Notes under the pieces: generated by a model | Seen by the model: the letters and a program-made list of their open reading frames with translations, nothing else | What the model was told of the DNA's origin: nothing | Database searches by the model: none | Made by a program: the position numbers and the translations under genes | Source of the DNA: Ruminococcus sp. CAG:563 | GTDB taxonomy: Bacteria; Bacillota; Clostridia; Oscillospirales; Acutalibacteraceae | Assembly (NCBI GenBank): GCA_000434915.1 | Contig: FR882059.1 | Coordinates: 1-51,837, forward strand | DNA: 51,837 bases | Reading direction: 5' to 3' | Shown here: piece after piece, positions 51,817 to 51,837 of the stretch | How positions within the stretch are numbered: the stretch's first letter is position 1 | Layout: each line of letters opens with the position of its first letter

Positions 51817-51837
51817 CCCCTTAAATGATTTAAGGGG
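51817..51837. repeat. Palindrome at the window edge
   Basis: CCCCTTAAAT (51817-51826) and ATTTAAGGGG (51828-51837) are perfect arms around one base, preceded by AAGCCT. The element is probably cut by the window end. The preceding 51579-51816 contains no gene I can support. Confidence 0.6.

Overview
The window reads as chromosomal DNA of a gut-type Clostridia bacterium, most likely of the Ruminococcaceae/Oscillospiraceae group. The grounds are dockerin and Ig-like (Big_2) surface proteins, a DUF6273 module, a standalone rpoB-rpoC pair with Firmicutes-type subunits, AGGAGG-type ribosome binding sites, TTGACA-N17-TATAAT promoters and tRNA genes with encoded CCA. All assignments were made by eye from sequence; no database search was run.

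Layout. 1-2 kb: yebC-type regulator (minus strand) and a GH130 mannoside phosphorylase. 2.1-7.3 kb: tRNA-Leu(UAG), then two K+ uptake systems in one direction, a KtrB/KtrA-like pair followed by a TrkA/TrkH-like pair. 7.4-11.1 kb (minus): a small membrane protein behind a LexA-type operator, then a D-2-hydroxyacid dehydrogenase, pyrimidine-nucleoside phosphorylase, DUF4186 and DUF1003 run. 11.2-15.7 kb: an SDR dehydrogenase, an AlkP-fold protein, and a PepSY protein / response regulator / histidine kinase set. 16-25.5 kb: an XRE-type regulator with an unrecognised large C-terminal region, followed by a 2645-residue secreted protein built from seven Ig-Ig-helical units plus a dockerin. 25.6-33.5 kb (mostly minus): an unknown membrane protein, an acyl carrier protein with a PlsC-type acyltransferase, an RluA pseudouridine synthase, an exported excisionase-like small protein, an ArsC/Spx-like protein, CCA tRNA nucleotidyltransferase (plus), glyA and a polysaccharide deacetylase. 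33.7-36.7 kb: tRNA-Met, tRNA-Glu, a Wzx-like flippase, a membrane-anchored HTH protein and tRNA-Leu(GAG).

36.7-41.2 kb looks like a variable or scarred segment. It lies between two 65-bp direct repeats, starts at a tRNA-Leu whose 3' end is duplicated about 200 bp downstream, and holds an M64 metallopeptidase-dockerin protein, a truncated glycerophosphotransferase gene and a possible tail of a recombinase gene. 41.3-51.6 kb: a GPH-family sugar symporter (minus), rpoB and rpoC behind a strong promoter with a foldable leader, and an AraC-type regulator. The window ends in a palindrome cut by the boundary.

The observations I rate highest are the SOS-box-controlled 83-residue membrane protein; a shared amphipathic C-terminal tail on two otherwise unrelated exported proteins (giant Ig-like protein and PepSY protein); the repeat-bounded segment at tRNA-Leu; and structured RNA leaders or tails at ktrB, rpoB and 28.9-29.1 kb.
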